The notes: a model not told the origin generated them from the sequence alone. DNA of 34,860 bases from Clostridium sp. 28_12 (GCA_001916055.1 MNRR01000048.1:1-34860), one strand, 5' to 3'. Counted from the stretch's first letter, positions 16,006-24,328 are shown. Program-made: numbers and translations.

Positions 16006-16038
16006 CCCCTGAGCAAGAATGCTTGCTTGGGGGTTTTT
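16006..16038 (+). terminator. Strong intrinsic terminator
   Basis: CCCCTGAGCAAG (16006-16017) pairs with CTTGCTTGGGGG (16022-16033) with two G-U pairs and a 4-nt loop, followed by TTTTT. Confidence 0.92.
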
Positions 16039-16119
16039 CTATATAATTTATTAATTTGCTCAAAAATAAAATGCACACTTTTAAAACTAATGCATAAAAT
16101 TAAGCAAGAGGTGATAAGA

Positions 16120-16566
16120 GTGGCATATTCAGAAAGAGAATTGTTAGCAAGAATTGCACAATGTGAGGCAGGAGGAGAAGGAGATAATGGAATGAAAGCA
16201 GCATTAACAGTTGTAATAAATAGAGTAAGAACATCAGAAGGAGAATATTCAAGAGTATCACAAGGTGGAAATATAAGAAATATAATTTTTCAACCAGGAC
16301 AATTTGATTGTGTAAGAGAAACAATAAATGGAACATATAATCCTCAAACAATTTATAATATGAATCCAACAGATATTCATTATCAAATAGCAGATTGGGC
16401 ACTTGCAGGAAACACACTTAATGAAATAGGAGAATGCTTATGGTATTTAAATCCATTTAGACCAACATGTGGTTCAACATTTCCTAGTAATGGTTCAGGA
16501 ATTTTGCATACAAGATTAGGAAATCATTGTTTTTATAGACCAACTTCTAAATATGCACAAACCTAA
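16120..16566 (+). CDS. cwlJ: Spore cortex-lytic hydrolase, CwlJ/SleB type
   Basis: 148 residues from a GTG at 16120 with AGAGGTG upstream. It is the single Hydrolase_2 domain of SleB/CwlJ with AYSERELLARIAQCEAGGEG, where the glutamate of EAGGEG is the catalytic candidate, followed by the VINRVRT segment and a C-terminal HCFYRP. The size and lack of a signal peptide or peptidoglycan-binding domain match CwlJ (about 140 residues) rather than SleB. In Bacillus, CwlJ degrades cortex during germination and needs GerQ for its place in the coat. The next gene is GerQ-like, which supports the CwlJ assignment. I see no vegetative promoter, as expected for mother-cell expression. Confidence 0.88.
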   Translation: MAYSERELLARIAQCEAGGEGDNGMKAALTVVINRVRTSEGEYSRVSQGGNIRNIIFQPGQFDCVRETINGTYNPQTIYNMNPTDIHYQIADWALAGNTLNEIGECLWYLNPFRPTCGSTFPSNGSGILHTRLGNHCFYRPTSKYAQT

Positions 16567-16591
16567 ACTATAGAAAGGAAGTGTTTGAAAG

Positions 16592-16969
16592 ATGGCAAAT
16601 CAAGAAGAAAGCCAAAACAAAAGAGAAAATAGAGATGAAAATAGAAATGTTAATATAGACCAAAATTCACCAGAAATTTTAACAAATCCAATTTATACAC
16701 CAGCATTTTTAAGAGAACAAATAGGCAAATTAATGAGGGTAGAATTCTTAATAGGAACAAATACGATGACTGATAGGATAGGAATACTTGAAGATGTAGG
16801 TGCTAGTTACATATTGTTACGTTCATTCGAAAATGACAGTTTAGTTTATTGTGATATCTATGCAATAAAATTTATTACGATTTCTACAACAGGTTTTTAT
16901 GGAACAATGAGTGCAAACATGATGAATAATAATAGATATTATCAAGGCCCAGGAATGCCTAATTTTTAA
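16592..16969 (+). CDS. gerQ: GerQ-like spore coat protein
   Basis: 125 residues. The Gln/Asn/Glu/Arg-rich N-terminus (1 to about 30) is low complexity, as in coat proteins. The core (about 38-105) reads FLREQIGKLMRVEFLIG, DRIGILEDVGASYILLRS and YCDIYAIKFITI. It matches the GerQ pattern of a G-K-x4-Y/F strand, a RxxGxLExxGxxxIxL segment and a final I-x-L/F-x-Y/F-I strand. In Bacillus GerQ is a cross-linked inner-coat protein required for CwlJ localisation. Similarity is by pattern and by its position 25 bp after cwlJ. AGAAAGGAAG precedes the start. Confidence 0.72.
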   Translation: MANQEESQNKRENRDENRNVNIDQNSPEILTNPIYTPAFLREQIGKLMRVEFLIGTNTMTDRIGILEDVGASYILLRSFENDSLVYCDIYAIKFITISTTGFYGTMSANMMNNNRYYQGPGMPNF

Positions 16970-16975
16970 AATGCA

Positions 16976-17013
16976 AACTCCCAATACGAAATTAATATTA
17001 CGTTTTGGGAGTT
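16976..17013 (+). terminator. Terminator after the germination pair
   Basis: AACTCCCAATACG (16976-16988) pairs with CGTTTTGGGAGTT (17001-17013) with one mismatch. The following tract is only ATCTTTAT, so it is of medium strength. Confidence 0.65.
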
Positions 17014-17029
17014 ATCTTTATAAAAAATG

Positions 17030-17058
17030 TTGTTTTTTGATTGATATTATGATATAGT
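17030..17058 (+). promoter_or_regulatory. Promoter of the pta-ackA operon
   Basis: TTGTTT (17030-17035), 17-bp spacer, TATAGT (17053-17058). The pta start at 17095 has AGAAAGGAAATG upstream. Confidence 0.55.
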
Positions 17059-17094
17059 AGCTAGTGATAAAGTGAAGAAAGGAAATGATAAAAA

Positions 17095-18093
17095 ATGTCA
17101 TTCATTGAGCAAATAAAGCAAAGAGCAAAACAAGAAATAAAGACAATAGTATTACCAGAAGCAACAGATGTAAGAATATTAGAAGCAGCAGAAATGATAA
17201 AAAATGAAGGATATGCTAAGGTAATATTAATAGGTAATGAAGAAGAAGTTAGAAAATTAGCAAAAGAAAGAAATATTGATATAGGAGAAACAAAAATAAT
17301 TGACCCAGCAGTATCAATAGAAACTGCTAGATATAGCAAAGAATTGTATGAATTAAGAAAATCAAAAGGAATGACTGAAGAACAAGCAGAAAAATTAGTA
17401 TTAGAACCTGTGTATTTTGGAATGATGATGGTAAAATTAAATGAAGCAGATGGACTTGTATCAGGAGCAGCACATTCTACATCAGATACATTAAGACCAG
17501 CATTACAAATATTAAAAACTGCACCAGGAACAAAGCTAGTATCAGCATTTTTCGTAATGGTAGTTCCAAATTGTAAATATGGAGAAAATGGAACATTTAT
17601 ATTTGCAGATAGTGGACTAAATGAAGAACCAGATTCAGAAAAACTTTCAGAAATAGCTATATCATCAAGTAAAAGTTTTGAACAATTAGTAGGAACACAA
17701 CCTAAAGTTGCAATGTTATCATATTCAACATATGGAAGTGCTCATTCAGCATCAACTGAAAAGGTTATTGAAGCAACAAAACTAGTAAAGGAAAAAGAAC
17801 CTAATTTATTAGTTGATGGAGAATTGCAATTAGATGCTGCAATAATTCCAGAAGTTGCAGAGTTTAAAGCAAAAGGAAGTCCATTAAAAGGTCAAGCAAA
17901 TGTATTAGTATTTCCAGACTTGGGTGCTGGAAATATAGGATACAAACTAGTTCAAAGACTAGCAAAAGCAGAAGCGTATGGACCACTTTGTCAAGGAATT
18001 GCAAAACCGGTAAATGACTTGTCAAGAGGATGCAGTAGTGAAGATGTTGCTGGAGTTGTTGCAATAACAGCAGTTCAAGCACAACAAAAATAA
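17095..18093 (+). CDS. pta: Phosphate acetyltransferase
   Basis: 332 residues, the usual length of the short Pta form. It converts acetyl-CoA and phosphate to acetyl phosphate. Visible signatures: N-terminal LPEATDVRILEAAEM, SGAAHSTSDTLRPALQI and the conserved VDGELQLDAAIIPEVA, then VLVFPDLGAGNIGYKLVQRL. Starts ATG with GAAAGGA upstream. First gene of an operon with ackA 16 bp downstream: together they make ATP and acetate from acetyl-CoA, a main energy step in fermentative Clostridia. Confidence 0.97.
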   Translation: MSFIEQIKQRAKQEIKTIVLPEATDVRILEAAEMIKNEGYAKVILIGNEEEVRKLAKERNIDIGETKIIDPAVSIETARYSKELYELRKSKGMTEEQAEKLVLEPVYFGMMMVKLNEADGLVSGAAHSTSDTLRPALQILKTAPGTKLVSAFFVMVVPNCKYGENGTFIFADSGLNEEPDSEKLSEIAISSSKSFEQLVGTQPKVAMLSYSTYGSAHSASTEKVIEATKLVKEKEPNLLVDGELQLDAAIIPEVAEFKAKGSPLKGQANVLVFPDLGAGNIGYKLVQRLAKAEAYGPLCQGIAKPVNDLSRGCSSEDVAGVVAITAVQAQQK

Positions 18094-18109
18094 GTCTTGG
18101 AGGAAATGT

Positions 18110-19306
18110 ATGAAAATTTTAGTTTTGAATTCAGGTAGTTCTTCTCTAAAATATCAAGTAATTGATACTAATACAGGAGAAATGCTTGTAAAAGGAAACT
18201 ACGAAAGAGTTGGACAAGCAGGGGCTTTTTTAACTCATAAAGTAAATGGAGAAAAACACAAATTTGAACATCCAGCTAAAAATCATGAAAAAGCTATAAA
18301 ATTTGTTATGGAAAGATTAACTAGTGAAGCATATGGAATTTTCAAATCACTTGACGAATTAGATGCTGTAGGACATAGAGTTGTACATGGTGGAGAAAAA
18401 TTCAAAGATGCAGTATTAATTACAGAGGAAGTAATTAAAGAAATTGAAGCTACTGAAGAATTAGCACCATTACATAATCCAGCAGCAGTACTTGGAATAA
18501 ATGCTTGTAAAAAAGTTTTACCAAACAAGCCAATGGTAGCAGTATTTGATACAGCATTTCATCAAACAATATCAAAGGAAAAGTACATCTATCCAATACC
18601 ATATGAATATTATGAAAAATATCATGTAAGAAAATATGGATTTCATGGTACTTCACATCAATATGTTGCAAATAGAGTTGCAGAATTACTTAATAAAGAT
18701 ATAAAAGATCTGAAAATAGTAAATTGTCATTTAGGCCAAGGTGCCAGCGTATGTGCTATAAAAAATGGGCAATCAGTTGAAACAAGTATGGGATTAACTC
18801 CACTTGGTGGGATTCCAATGGGAACACGTTCAGGAGATTTAGATCCATCAGTTGTAACATTTATAATGAAAAAAGAAAACTTGATACCAGAAGAAATGGA
18901 AAATATCTTAAATAAAGAATCAGGTGCATTTGGAGTTTCAATGGTTTCAGTGGATTTTAGAGATATAGAAGCAGAGGCATTAGCAGGAGGAAAACATGCT
19001 AAATTAGCATTAGATGTGTATCATTATTCAATTGCTGAGTATATCGCAAAATGTGCGGTTGCAATGGGAGGAATCGATGTACTAACATTTACTGCGGGTG
19101 TTGGAGAAAAATCACCATATTCTAGAAACGAGATATGCAAATATTTAGGTGTTCTAGGAGTAGAAATTTCAGGTAAAGCAAACATTGTAAAAGGAGAAGA
19201 AGCAGAGATATCATCTGCTACATCAAAAGTAAAGGTATTCATAATTCCAACAAATGAGGAATTAATGATAGCAAAAGAAACTGAAAAAGTTATAAATCAA
19301 AATTAA
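18110..19306 (+). CDS. ackA: Acetate kinase
   Basis: 398 residues, full length. It transfers phosphate from acetyl phosphate to ADP. Active-site residues known from the Methanosarcina enzyme are all present: N7 (LNSGSS), R90 (GHRVVHGG), D147 (VFDTAFH), H179 (GFHGTSH), R240 in MGTRSGDLDP, and the C-terminal glutamate in TNEELMIAKE. AGGAGG lies in the 16 bp after pta. The following gene is a close paralogue that has lost the R240 segment, so this copy is the functional kinase. Confidence 0.97.
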   Translation: MKILVLNSGSSSLKYQVIDTNTGEMLVKGNYERVGQAGAFLTHKVNGEKHKFEHPAKNHEKAIKFVMERLTSEAYGIFKSLDELDAVGHRVVHGGEKFKDAVLITEEVIKEIEATEELAPLHNPAAVLGINACKKVLPNKPMVAVFDTAFHQTISKEKYIYPIPYEYYEKYHVRKYGFHGTSHQYVANRVAELLNKDIKDLKIVNCHLGQGASVCAIKNGQSVETSMGLTPLGGIPMGTRSGDLDPSVVTFIMKKENLIPEEMENILNKESGAFGVSMVSVDFRDIEAEALAGGKHAKLALDVYHYSIAEYIAKCAVAMGGIDVLTFTAGVGEKSPYSRNEICKYLGVLGVEISGKANIVKGEEAEISSATSKVKVFIIPTNEELMIAKETEKVINQN

Positions 19307-19326
19307 TTAAGGAAGGAAAATAAAAA

Positions 19327-20430
19327 ATGAAAATATTAGTATTAAATTGTGGTAGTTCATCATTAAAATATCAATTAATCAATATGGAAACAGAAGAAGT
19401 ATTAGCTTCAGGAAAATATGAGAGAATAGGCGAAGCAGAAGCTTTTATTACACATAAAGTAAATGGCAGAAAAATTGAAATTAAAAAGCCTGCATATGAT
19501 CATAAAGAAGCAATAGAATTTACACTTGAACAATTTACAAATCCAGAATATAAAGTTATTGATAGTTTAGATGAAATAGAAGCTATTGGACATAGAGTTG
19601 TACATGGAGGGGAAATATTTAAAAAATCAGCATTAATAAACGAAAAAGTAATGGAACAAATTGCTGAATGTGGGGTATTTGCACCATTACATAATCCTGC
19701 AGCAATATTAGGAATGAAAGCATGTATGAATGTTATGCCAGGGAAACCAATGGTGGCAGTATTTGATACTACATTCCATCAAACAATGCCAAAAGAAAAA
19801 TATATTTATCCAATCCCATATGAATATTATGAAAAATATGGAGTAAGAAAATATGGTGCTCATGGAACTTCTCATATGTATGTTTCTCAAAGACTAGCAG
19901 AAATTGTTGAAAAAGATGTTAAAGATTTAAAAATTGTTACTTGTCATATTGGACAAGGTTCAAGTATATGTGCTGTAAAAGATGGAAAATCTTTGGATAC
20001 AAGTATGGGATTAACACCAGATCAAGCAGAAGATATATTAAATAAAAGATCTGGACTTCAAGCTATATCAGGATTAGTACCAGATTTTAGAGAAATTGAA
20101 CTAGCATCTTATGGAGAAAGTGAAAGTGCTGCAATTGCAATAGAAAAATTTAAATATGAAATAGCATCTTATATTGCAAAATATGCAATCGCAATGAATG
20201 GAGTAGATTACATAGTATTTACAGGAGGAATTGGAGAAAACCAAATAAATATACGAAAAGGAATCTGTGAAAAACTTGAATTTATGGGAGTTAAGGTTGA
20301 TGTAGATGCTAATAATATGAGAGGAGAAGAAAAAGAAATTTCTACTCCAGATTCTAAAATTAAAGTTTATGTAATTCCTACAAACGAAGAACTTATGATT
20401 GCAAAAGAGACAGAAAGATTAGTAAAATAG
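19327..20430 (+). CDS. Acetate kinase paralogue with a 29-residue active-site deletion
   Basis: 367 residues, aligned residue for residue with the upstream AckA up to P231 (GLTP). The next 29 residues of AckA are then missing, and it resumes at DQAEDILNK. The missing piece contains MGTRSGDLDP with the catalytic R240 and adjacent phosphate-loop residues. N7, R90, D147 and H179 are kept; the Phe before the H179 motif is Ala (YGAHGTSH). The frame is intact over all 367 residues with AAGGAAGG as ribosome site, so this is not a recent wreck. It may be a catalytically dead relative that assembles with AckA, or a young in-frame deletion (87 nt between similar ACA-CCA and ATA-CCA codons). It is in the operon pta-ackA-this-dgkA. 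Confidence 0.93.
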   Translation: MKILVLNCGSSSLKYQLINMETEEVLASGKYERIGEAEAFITHKVNGRKIEIKKPAYDHKEAIEFTLEQFTNPEYKVIDSLDEIEAIGHRVVHGGEIFKKSALINEKVMEQIAECGVFAPLHNPAAILGMKACMNVMPGKPMVAVFDTTFHQTMPKEKYIYPIPYEYYEKYGVRKYGAHGTSHMYVSQRLAEIVEKDVKDLKIVTCHIGQGSSICAVKDGKSLDTSMGLTPDQAEDILNKRSGLQAISGLVPDFREIELASYGESESAAIAIEKFKYEIASYIAKYAIAMNGVDYIVFTGGIGENQINIRKGICEKLEFMGVKVDVDANNMRGEEKEISTPDSKIKVYVIPTNEELMIAKETERLVK

Positions 20431-20445
20431 TTTTAAGGAGAACAT

Positions 20446-20820
20446 ATGAATTCAAAACAAGAATATAAAAAAATAATAAATAGTTTTAAATATGCAATAG
20501 AAGGCTTTGTATCATCTTTTAAGACAGAAAGAAATATGAAGATACATATAATGGCAATGATTATAGTCATTGCCTTAGGTATATTTATGAAATTAAATAA
20601 AATTGAATGGTGTATCATAACTATAGCAATTGTAATAGTAATTTCAGCTGAACTATTTAATACAGCAATCGAAACTGTTGTAGATATGGTAAGTCCCCAG
20701 AAAAATCCACAAGCAAAGCTTGTTAAAGATATTGCAGCAGCTGCTGTACTAGTATTAGCAATAGGGGCTGCGGTAATAGGAATAATAATATTTGGACCTA
20801 AGATTGTAACTATTATATAA
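20446..20820 (+). CDS. dgkA: Diacylglycerol/undecaprenol kinase
   Basis: 124 residues with about three TM helices and the DgkA signature AELFNTAIETVVDMVSP near 68-84, then KDIAAAAVLVLAIGAA. In Gram-positive bacteria this family mainly phosphorylates undecaprenol, feeding the lipid carrier of peptidoglycan synthesis. AAGGAG precedes the ATG 15 bp after the acetate kinase paralogue, so it appears to be the last gene of the pta operon. A terminator follows at once. Confidence 0.93.
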   Translation: MNSKQEYKKIINSFKYAIEGFVSSFKTERNMKIHIMAMIIVIALGIFMKLNKIEWCIITIAIVIVISAELFNTAIETVVDMVSPQKNPQAKLVKDIAAAAVLVLAIGAAVIGIIIFGPKIVTII

Positions 20821-20848
20821 AAAATGCATCTTTTAAAGGTGCATTTTT
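20820..20848. terminator. Bidirectional terminator, dgkA / DUF1064
   Basis: AAAAATGCA (20820-20828) pairs with TGCATTTTT (20840-20848); the loop can pair further through CTTT/AAAG. The stem overlaps the stop codons of both convergent genes. Confidence 0.8.
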
Positions 20849-21197
20849 AAATTTCTATTATTTTCATGTTGTATTTATCTTCAAAAACCTTTTTCTTAGT
20901 AATATATTCTTTTGTTCTGACACCTTTTACGTCAATAACATCATAAGAATTATCAGAATTAAAAACAATAAAATCTGCTTTATACTTCAAACCAGGTGCT
21001 AACATAAAAGTTGGTTGCAAGCAAAAACCATTAATTTCTTTTGCTTGAAGTCTAAGTTTTAATTGGCAATAATAATCCGCTTCTTTTTGACTATCGAAAG
21101 TATGACCATCGATAGAAGTTTTGTTTGCTCTATATTTTGTTTTTCTAACTTTACTATTTGTAAAATTTTTATAATCATCAATACTCCAATGTTCCAT
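20847..21197 (-). CDS. DUF1064 phage-type nuclease-like protein
   Basis: 116 residues from the ATG at 21197; a TTG at 21206 adds three residues. The chosen ATG is about 12 nt from GAAAGG, the TTG only about 3 nt. The pattern KYRANKTSIDGHTFDSQKEA, LQPTFMLAPG, ADFIVFN then VIDVKGVRTKEY is that of DUF1064. That family occurs in phage replication and packaging regions and has a PD-(D/E)XK-like core (D...D/E-x-K). Predicted nuclease; no activity assigned here. It stands alone without other phage genes, so it may be a domesticated or stranded phage gene. Confidence 0.82.
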   Translation of the reverse strand: MEHWSIDDYKNFTNSKVRKTKYRANKTSIDGHTFDSQKEADYYCQLKLRLQAKEINGFCLQPTFMLAPGLKYKADFIVFNSDNSYDVIDVKGVRTKEYITKKKVFEDKYNMKIIEI

Positions 21198-21281
21198 CTT
21201 TTGCAAAATCCTTTCATTAAATTAATCTAAATCAAATTATATAACAAAAAAATTAAAACGAAAAGGGCTTATTGAAAAAAT

Positions 21282-21309
21282 TTGCAATTTAGTAAAAACA
21301 ATGTATAAT
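21282..21309 (+). promoter_or_regulatory. Promoter of the first two-component operon
   Basis: TTGCAA (21282-21287), 16-bp spacer, TATAAT (21304-21309), about 20 bp before the regulator start at 21329. Confidence 0.6.
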
Positions 21310-21328
21310 ATAAAAGGGAAGTGATAAG

Positions 21329-22003
21329 ATGAGAGAAATTCTATTAGTTGAAGATAATGAAATAATAGTAAAAGGGTTGAAATACTTATTAGAACAGGAA
21401 AAATTCGATATAAAAATAGCTAAAAATATTGTTGAAGCTAAAACAATTATAAAAAAACAAAAATTTGATTTATATTTGCTAGATATAACTTTACCAGACG
21501 GAGATGGATATGAAATATGCCAATATGTAAAAAAACAAAAAGATGTACCTGTAATATTTCTAACAGCAAAAGATGAAGAATTAAATGTAGTTCAATGTCT
21601 TGATATGGGAGCAGATGATTATATAATAAAACCATTTAGAAATAGAGAATTAATTTCTAGAATAAAAAGTGTACTAAGAAGATATTACCATGATGAAATT
21701 AATGAAAATCAAATAAAATGTAGAGATGTTATAATAGATAGTAATAAAGCTGTTGTATATAAAGCTGGAAAAGAAATTGTTTTTACAAGTCTTGAATATA
21801 AAATATTATATATGCTTATTTCAAATAAAAATATATTAGTAACAAGAGAACAAATATTAGATAAAATCTGGGATGTTGCGGGAAATTTTGTGAATGATAA
21901 TACTCTTACAGTCTATATAAAACGAATAAGAAATAAATTAGATGATAAAGAGGGAAAATTTATTCAAACTGTTAGAGGAATTGGATATAAGGTGGTTGAA
22001 TAA
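21329..22003 (+). CDS. OmpR/PhoB-family response regulator
   Basis: 224 residues. The receiver domain (1 to about 118) has the acidic pair E8-D9, phosphoacceptor D52 (LLDITLPD), T79 (FLTAK) and K101 (IIKPF). The winged-helix DNA-binding domain (about 128-224) has FTSLEYKILYML, REQILDKIWD and the C-terminal TVRGIGYKV. In the family, phosphorylation by the partner kinase lets it bind direct repeats near promoters. The kinase gene overlaps its stop codon by 1 nt. Possible targets are its own cluster: vanY and the ABC transporter downstream. Confidence 0.95.
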   Translation: MREILLVEDNEIIVKGLKYLLEQEKFDIKIAKNIVEAKTIIKKQKFDLYLLDITLPDGDGYEICQYVKKQKDVPVIFLTAKDEELNVVQCLDMGADDYIIKPFRNRELISRIKSVLRRYYHDEINENQIKCRDVIIDSNKAVVYKAGKEIVFTSLEYKILYMLISNKNILVTREQILDKIWDVAGNFVNDNTLTVYIKRIRNKLDDKEGKFIQTVRGIGYKVVE

Positions 22004-23211
22004 TGAAAAAATTAATAATACAGATTTTTACAATAACAACATTGATAGTTGTTTTAAATTATATAGTTATAACAAATCAAAATAAAAAACAGCAAGAAAA
22101 AGTAAATGATGTGATTGTAAATATTGTAGGAACAATAAAACAAGAATATCCTGATTTAGAAGATGAAAAAATTATCAAGATATTAAATGATGAAGAAAAT
22201 AATGCAATTAAAGGAATAGGAACATTACAGAGATATGGAATCAATACAGAAGAAGTGTATGCAATAGATGGTTTAAAAGATGAGAAAAAAGAAATTTTAT
22301 TAACAAGTTCAATTAGCATTATTAGTTTAACAATTATAGTTACTATTCTAATAATTAATTACAAAAATAAGAAGAGTAAAAAAATAGAAAATATCATTAA
22401 TTATATTGAAGAAATCAATAAGAAAAATTATAATTTGAAAATAGAAGAAAATACAGAAGACGAACTTAGTAATTTGACTAATGAACTATATAAAATAACA
22501 ATAATGTTAAAAGAACAAGCCGAACTTTCGAAGAAAGATAAAAATGTGTTGCAAAGGTCATTAGAAGACATATCACATCAAATAAAAACACCATTAACAT
22601 CTATATCTATTATGTTAGACAATATAAAAGAAAATCCACAGATGGATCTACATACAAGGCAAGAATTTATATATGAAATAAGCAGGCAAATAGAGTGGAT
22701 TAATTGGCTTGTAATTTCGCTTTTAAAACTTTCAAAACTTGATTCTAATACAATAGATTTTAAGCATGAAGAAATAAATGCAGAAAATTTAATAAATAAT
22801 GTAATAAAAAATCTTGCAATTCCTCTAGATATTAAACAACAGAGTGTAATTGTAACTGGAAATAATGAAACTTTTATTGGGGATTATAATTGGGAACTAG
22901 AAGCTTTAACTAATATTGTTAAAAATTGTATAGAACATACGCCAGAAAACAAAAAAATTTATATTAATTGCGAAAAAAATAATTTTAATACAAAAATAGT
23001 CATAAGAGATGAAGGAAATGGTATTGATAGAGAGGATATAAAACATATTTTTGAAAGATTTTATAAAGGTAAAAATTCATCAGAAAACAGCGTTGGAATA
23101 GGCCTTGCGCTTTCTAAGAGCATAATAGAAAAAGATAATGGATATATTCTTTGCACTTCAGAAGTTGGAAAAGGGACAACCTTTGAGATTAAATATATAA
23201 GAAATCATTAA
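22003..23211 (+). CDS. Sensor histidine kinase (two TM, extracellular sensor)
   Basis: 402 residues. TM1 is at about 4-24, an extracellular loop at about 25-98, and TM2 at about 99-120. HAMP-like and dimerisation helices follow with H192 in LEDISHQIKTPLTS. The HATPase domain has IVKNCIEHT (N box), RDEGNGI (G1) and GVGIGLALS (G2 region). The start ATG overlaps the regulator's TAA (TAATG). The arrangement resembles kinases that respond to cell-wall-active compounds, and a vanY and a peptide-type ABC exporter lie next. The signal is unknown. Confidence 0.95.
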   Translation: MKKLIIQIFTITTLIVVLNYIVITNQNKKQQEKVNDVIVNIVGTIKQEYPDLEDEKIIKILNDEENNAIKGIGTLQRYGINTEEVYAIDGLKDEKKEILLTSSISIISLTIIVTILIINYKNKKSKKIENIINYIEEINKKNYNLKIEENTEDELSNLTNELYKITIMLKEQAELSKKDKNVLQRSLEDISHQIKTPLTSISIMLDNIKENPQMDLHTRQEFIYEISRQIEWINWLVISLLKLSKLDSNTIDFKHEEINAENLINNVIKNLAIPLDIKQQSVIVTGNNETFIGDYNWELEALTNIVKNCIEHTPENKKIYINCEKNNFNTKIVIRDEGNGIDREDIKHIFERFYKGKNSSENSVGIGLALSKSIIEKDNGYILCTSEVGKGTTFEIKYIRNH

Positions 23212-23230
23212 TTAATAATTTTATTTAAAT

Positions 23231-23424
23231 TACCAAGCCACTTATAAATATAAACTTTTCATTTCATGTCTCGGCTTATTACGAAATTTAAGAAATTCTA
23301 AATTATTTTATGGGTCCTTTCCACTATCGTGAACTCTTACCATAAAATTGCATAGAATTTCTAAAATTTCTTCATGCACATTCGACATTTCATTCAAAGT
23401 TTATATTTATAAGGGGGCTTGGTA
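23231..23424. repeat. Long imperfect palindrome (MITE-like or structured RNA), about 194 bp
   Basis: TACCAAGCC (23231-23239) pairs with GGCTTGGTA (23416-23424). Almost the whole length continues to pair: CTTATAAATATAAACTTT with AAAGTTTATATTTATAAG, AGAAATTCTA with TAGAATTTCT, and TTTTATGG with CCATAAAA around a centre near 23328. Left-arm segment CTTTTCATTTCATGTCTCGG (23255-23274) recurs with three changes on the minus strand of the 14904-14978 element. It lies just after a kinase gene and before vanY, in the 281-bp gap 23212-23492, which has no gene. It codes for nothing and has no transposase. Confidence 0.85.
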
Positions 23425-23492
23425 TTAATTTAATATTAATAGGTTGCTTTTTTGCTTTTTATATAGTAAAATTAAGCTGAAAGGTAAGTAGG

Positions 23493-24323
23493 ATGAATAT
23501 GAAAAGAAAAAAAACATATGGAAAACATAGTTCTAATGTTAGAAGACCTAGGGCGAGAAGAGCAAGTAAAAATGGAAAATTAAATAAAAAGAAAGTTGCA
23601 ATTGTTTTAGGAATAATATTCATAATTTTTTCATTGATTATAAATAAGAATAAAAAAACAGTAGAAACAACTGCAAATGAAACTAAAAATGTTGTTGTTG
23701 AAGAAACACCTACTGTTAACACAGATAATGTAGATAATACAGATAGTACACAAAAGCCAGAAAAAGAAATAACAGATTGGAAGCTAAGACTTGCTAATTA
23801 TGAAAATTTATTGCCAGAAGATTTTAAGGTTGAGGTAAAAAATATAGATAAAACAAGGCAATTTGATGCAAGAGCGATAGATGAATTGAACGATATGATG
23901 AATGCAATGAAAAAAGATGGAATAACAAATGTATGGGTACAATCAGCATATAGAAGTGTTGCAAGACAAAAAGAACTTTATGATAACAGTGTGCAAAAAT
24001 ATTTAAAACAAGGAAAGACACAAAAAGAAGCAGAAGAATTAACTAACGAATATATAAATAAACCAGGTTCAAGTGACCATAATCTTGGACTTGCAGTAGA
24101 TTTTAATACAGTAGATAATAGTTTCGAAAAATTAGATGGATTTAAGAAGAAAAATGCTGAAAAATACGGATTTGTTTTAAGATATCCTAAAGACAAAGAA
24201 GATATAACAAAAATAGCATATGAATCTTGGCATTGGAGATATGTTGGGGCAGAAAATGCAAAAAAAATGAATGAACTTAATATGTGTTTAGAGGAATATA
24301 TACAATATTTAAAGACACATTAG
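23493..24323 (+). CDS. vanY: VanY-type D-alanyl-D-alanine carboxypeptidase
   Basis: 276 residues. A basic N-terminus rich in Arg/Lys (1-34) is followed by one TM anchor (about 35-50). A Thr/Asn-rich linker leads to an extracytoplasmic zinc peptidase domain. The VanY/Peptidase_M15 signatures are SSDHNLGLAVDFN (zinc His and Asp) and SWHWRYVG (second zinc His). WVQSAYRS is the usual upstream motif. It would trim the terminal D-Ala from peptidoglycan stem peptides. A second ATG lies 6 bp in. It sits between a sensor kinase and an ABC exporter, which suits an envelope-stress cluster. The symbol names the family only; no vancomycin-resistance genes are present. Confidence 0.9.
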   Translation: MNMKRKKTYGKHSSNVRRPRARRASKNGKLNKKKVAIVLGIIFIIFSLIINKNKKTVETTANETKNVVVEETPTVNTDNVDNTDSTQKPEKEITDWKLRLANYENLLPEDFKVEVKNIDKTRQFDARAIDELNDMMNAMKKDGITNVWVQSAYRSVARQKELYDNSVQKYLKQGKTQKEAEELTNEYINKPGSSDHNLGLAVDFNTVDNSFEKLDGFKKKNAEKYGFVLRYPKDKEDITKIAYESWHWRYVGAENAKKMNELNMCLEEYIQYLKTH

Positions 24324-24328
24324 AATAA

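Noticed and set aside
16090..16119. A sporulation-sigma -10 (CATAAAATTA) before cwlJ
   Set aside because: It is one base out of register with the SigK-type -10, lies too close to the start codon, and no matching -35 is evident; too weak to list.
23493..24323. A vancomycin-resistance cluster suggested by vanY next to a regulator/kinase pair
   Set aside because: No vanH, vanA/B ligase or vanX. VanY-type carboxypeptidases are common housekeeping enzymes.
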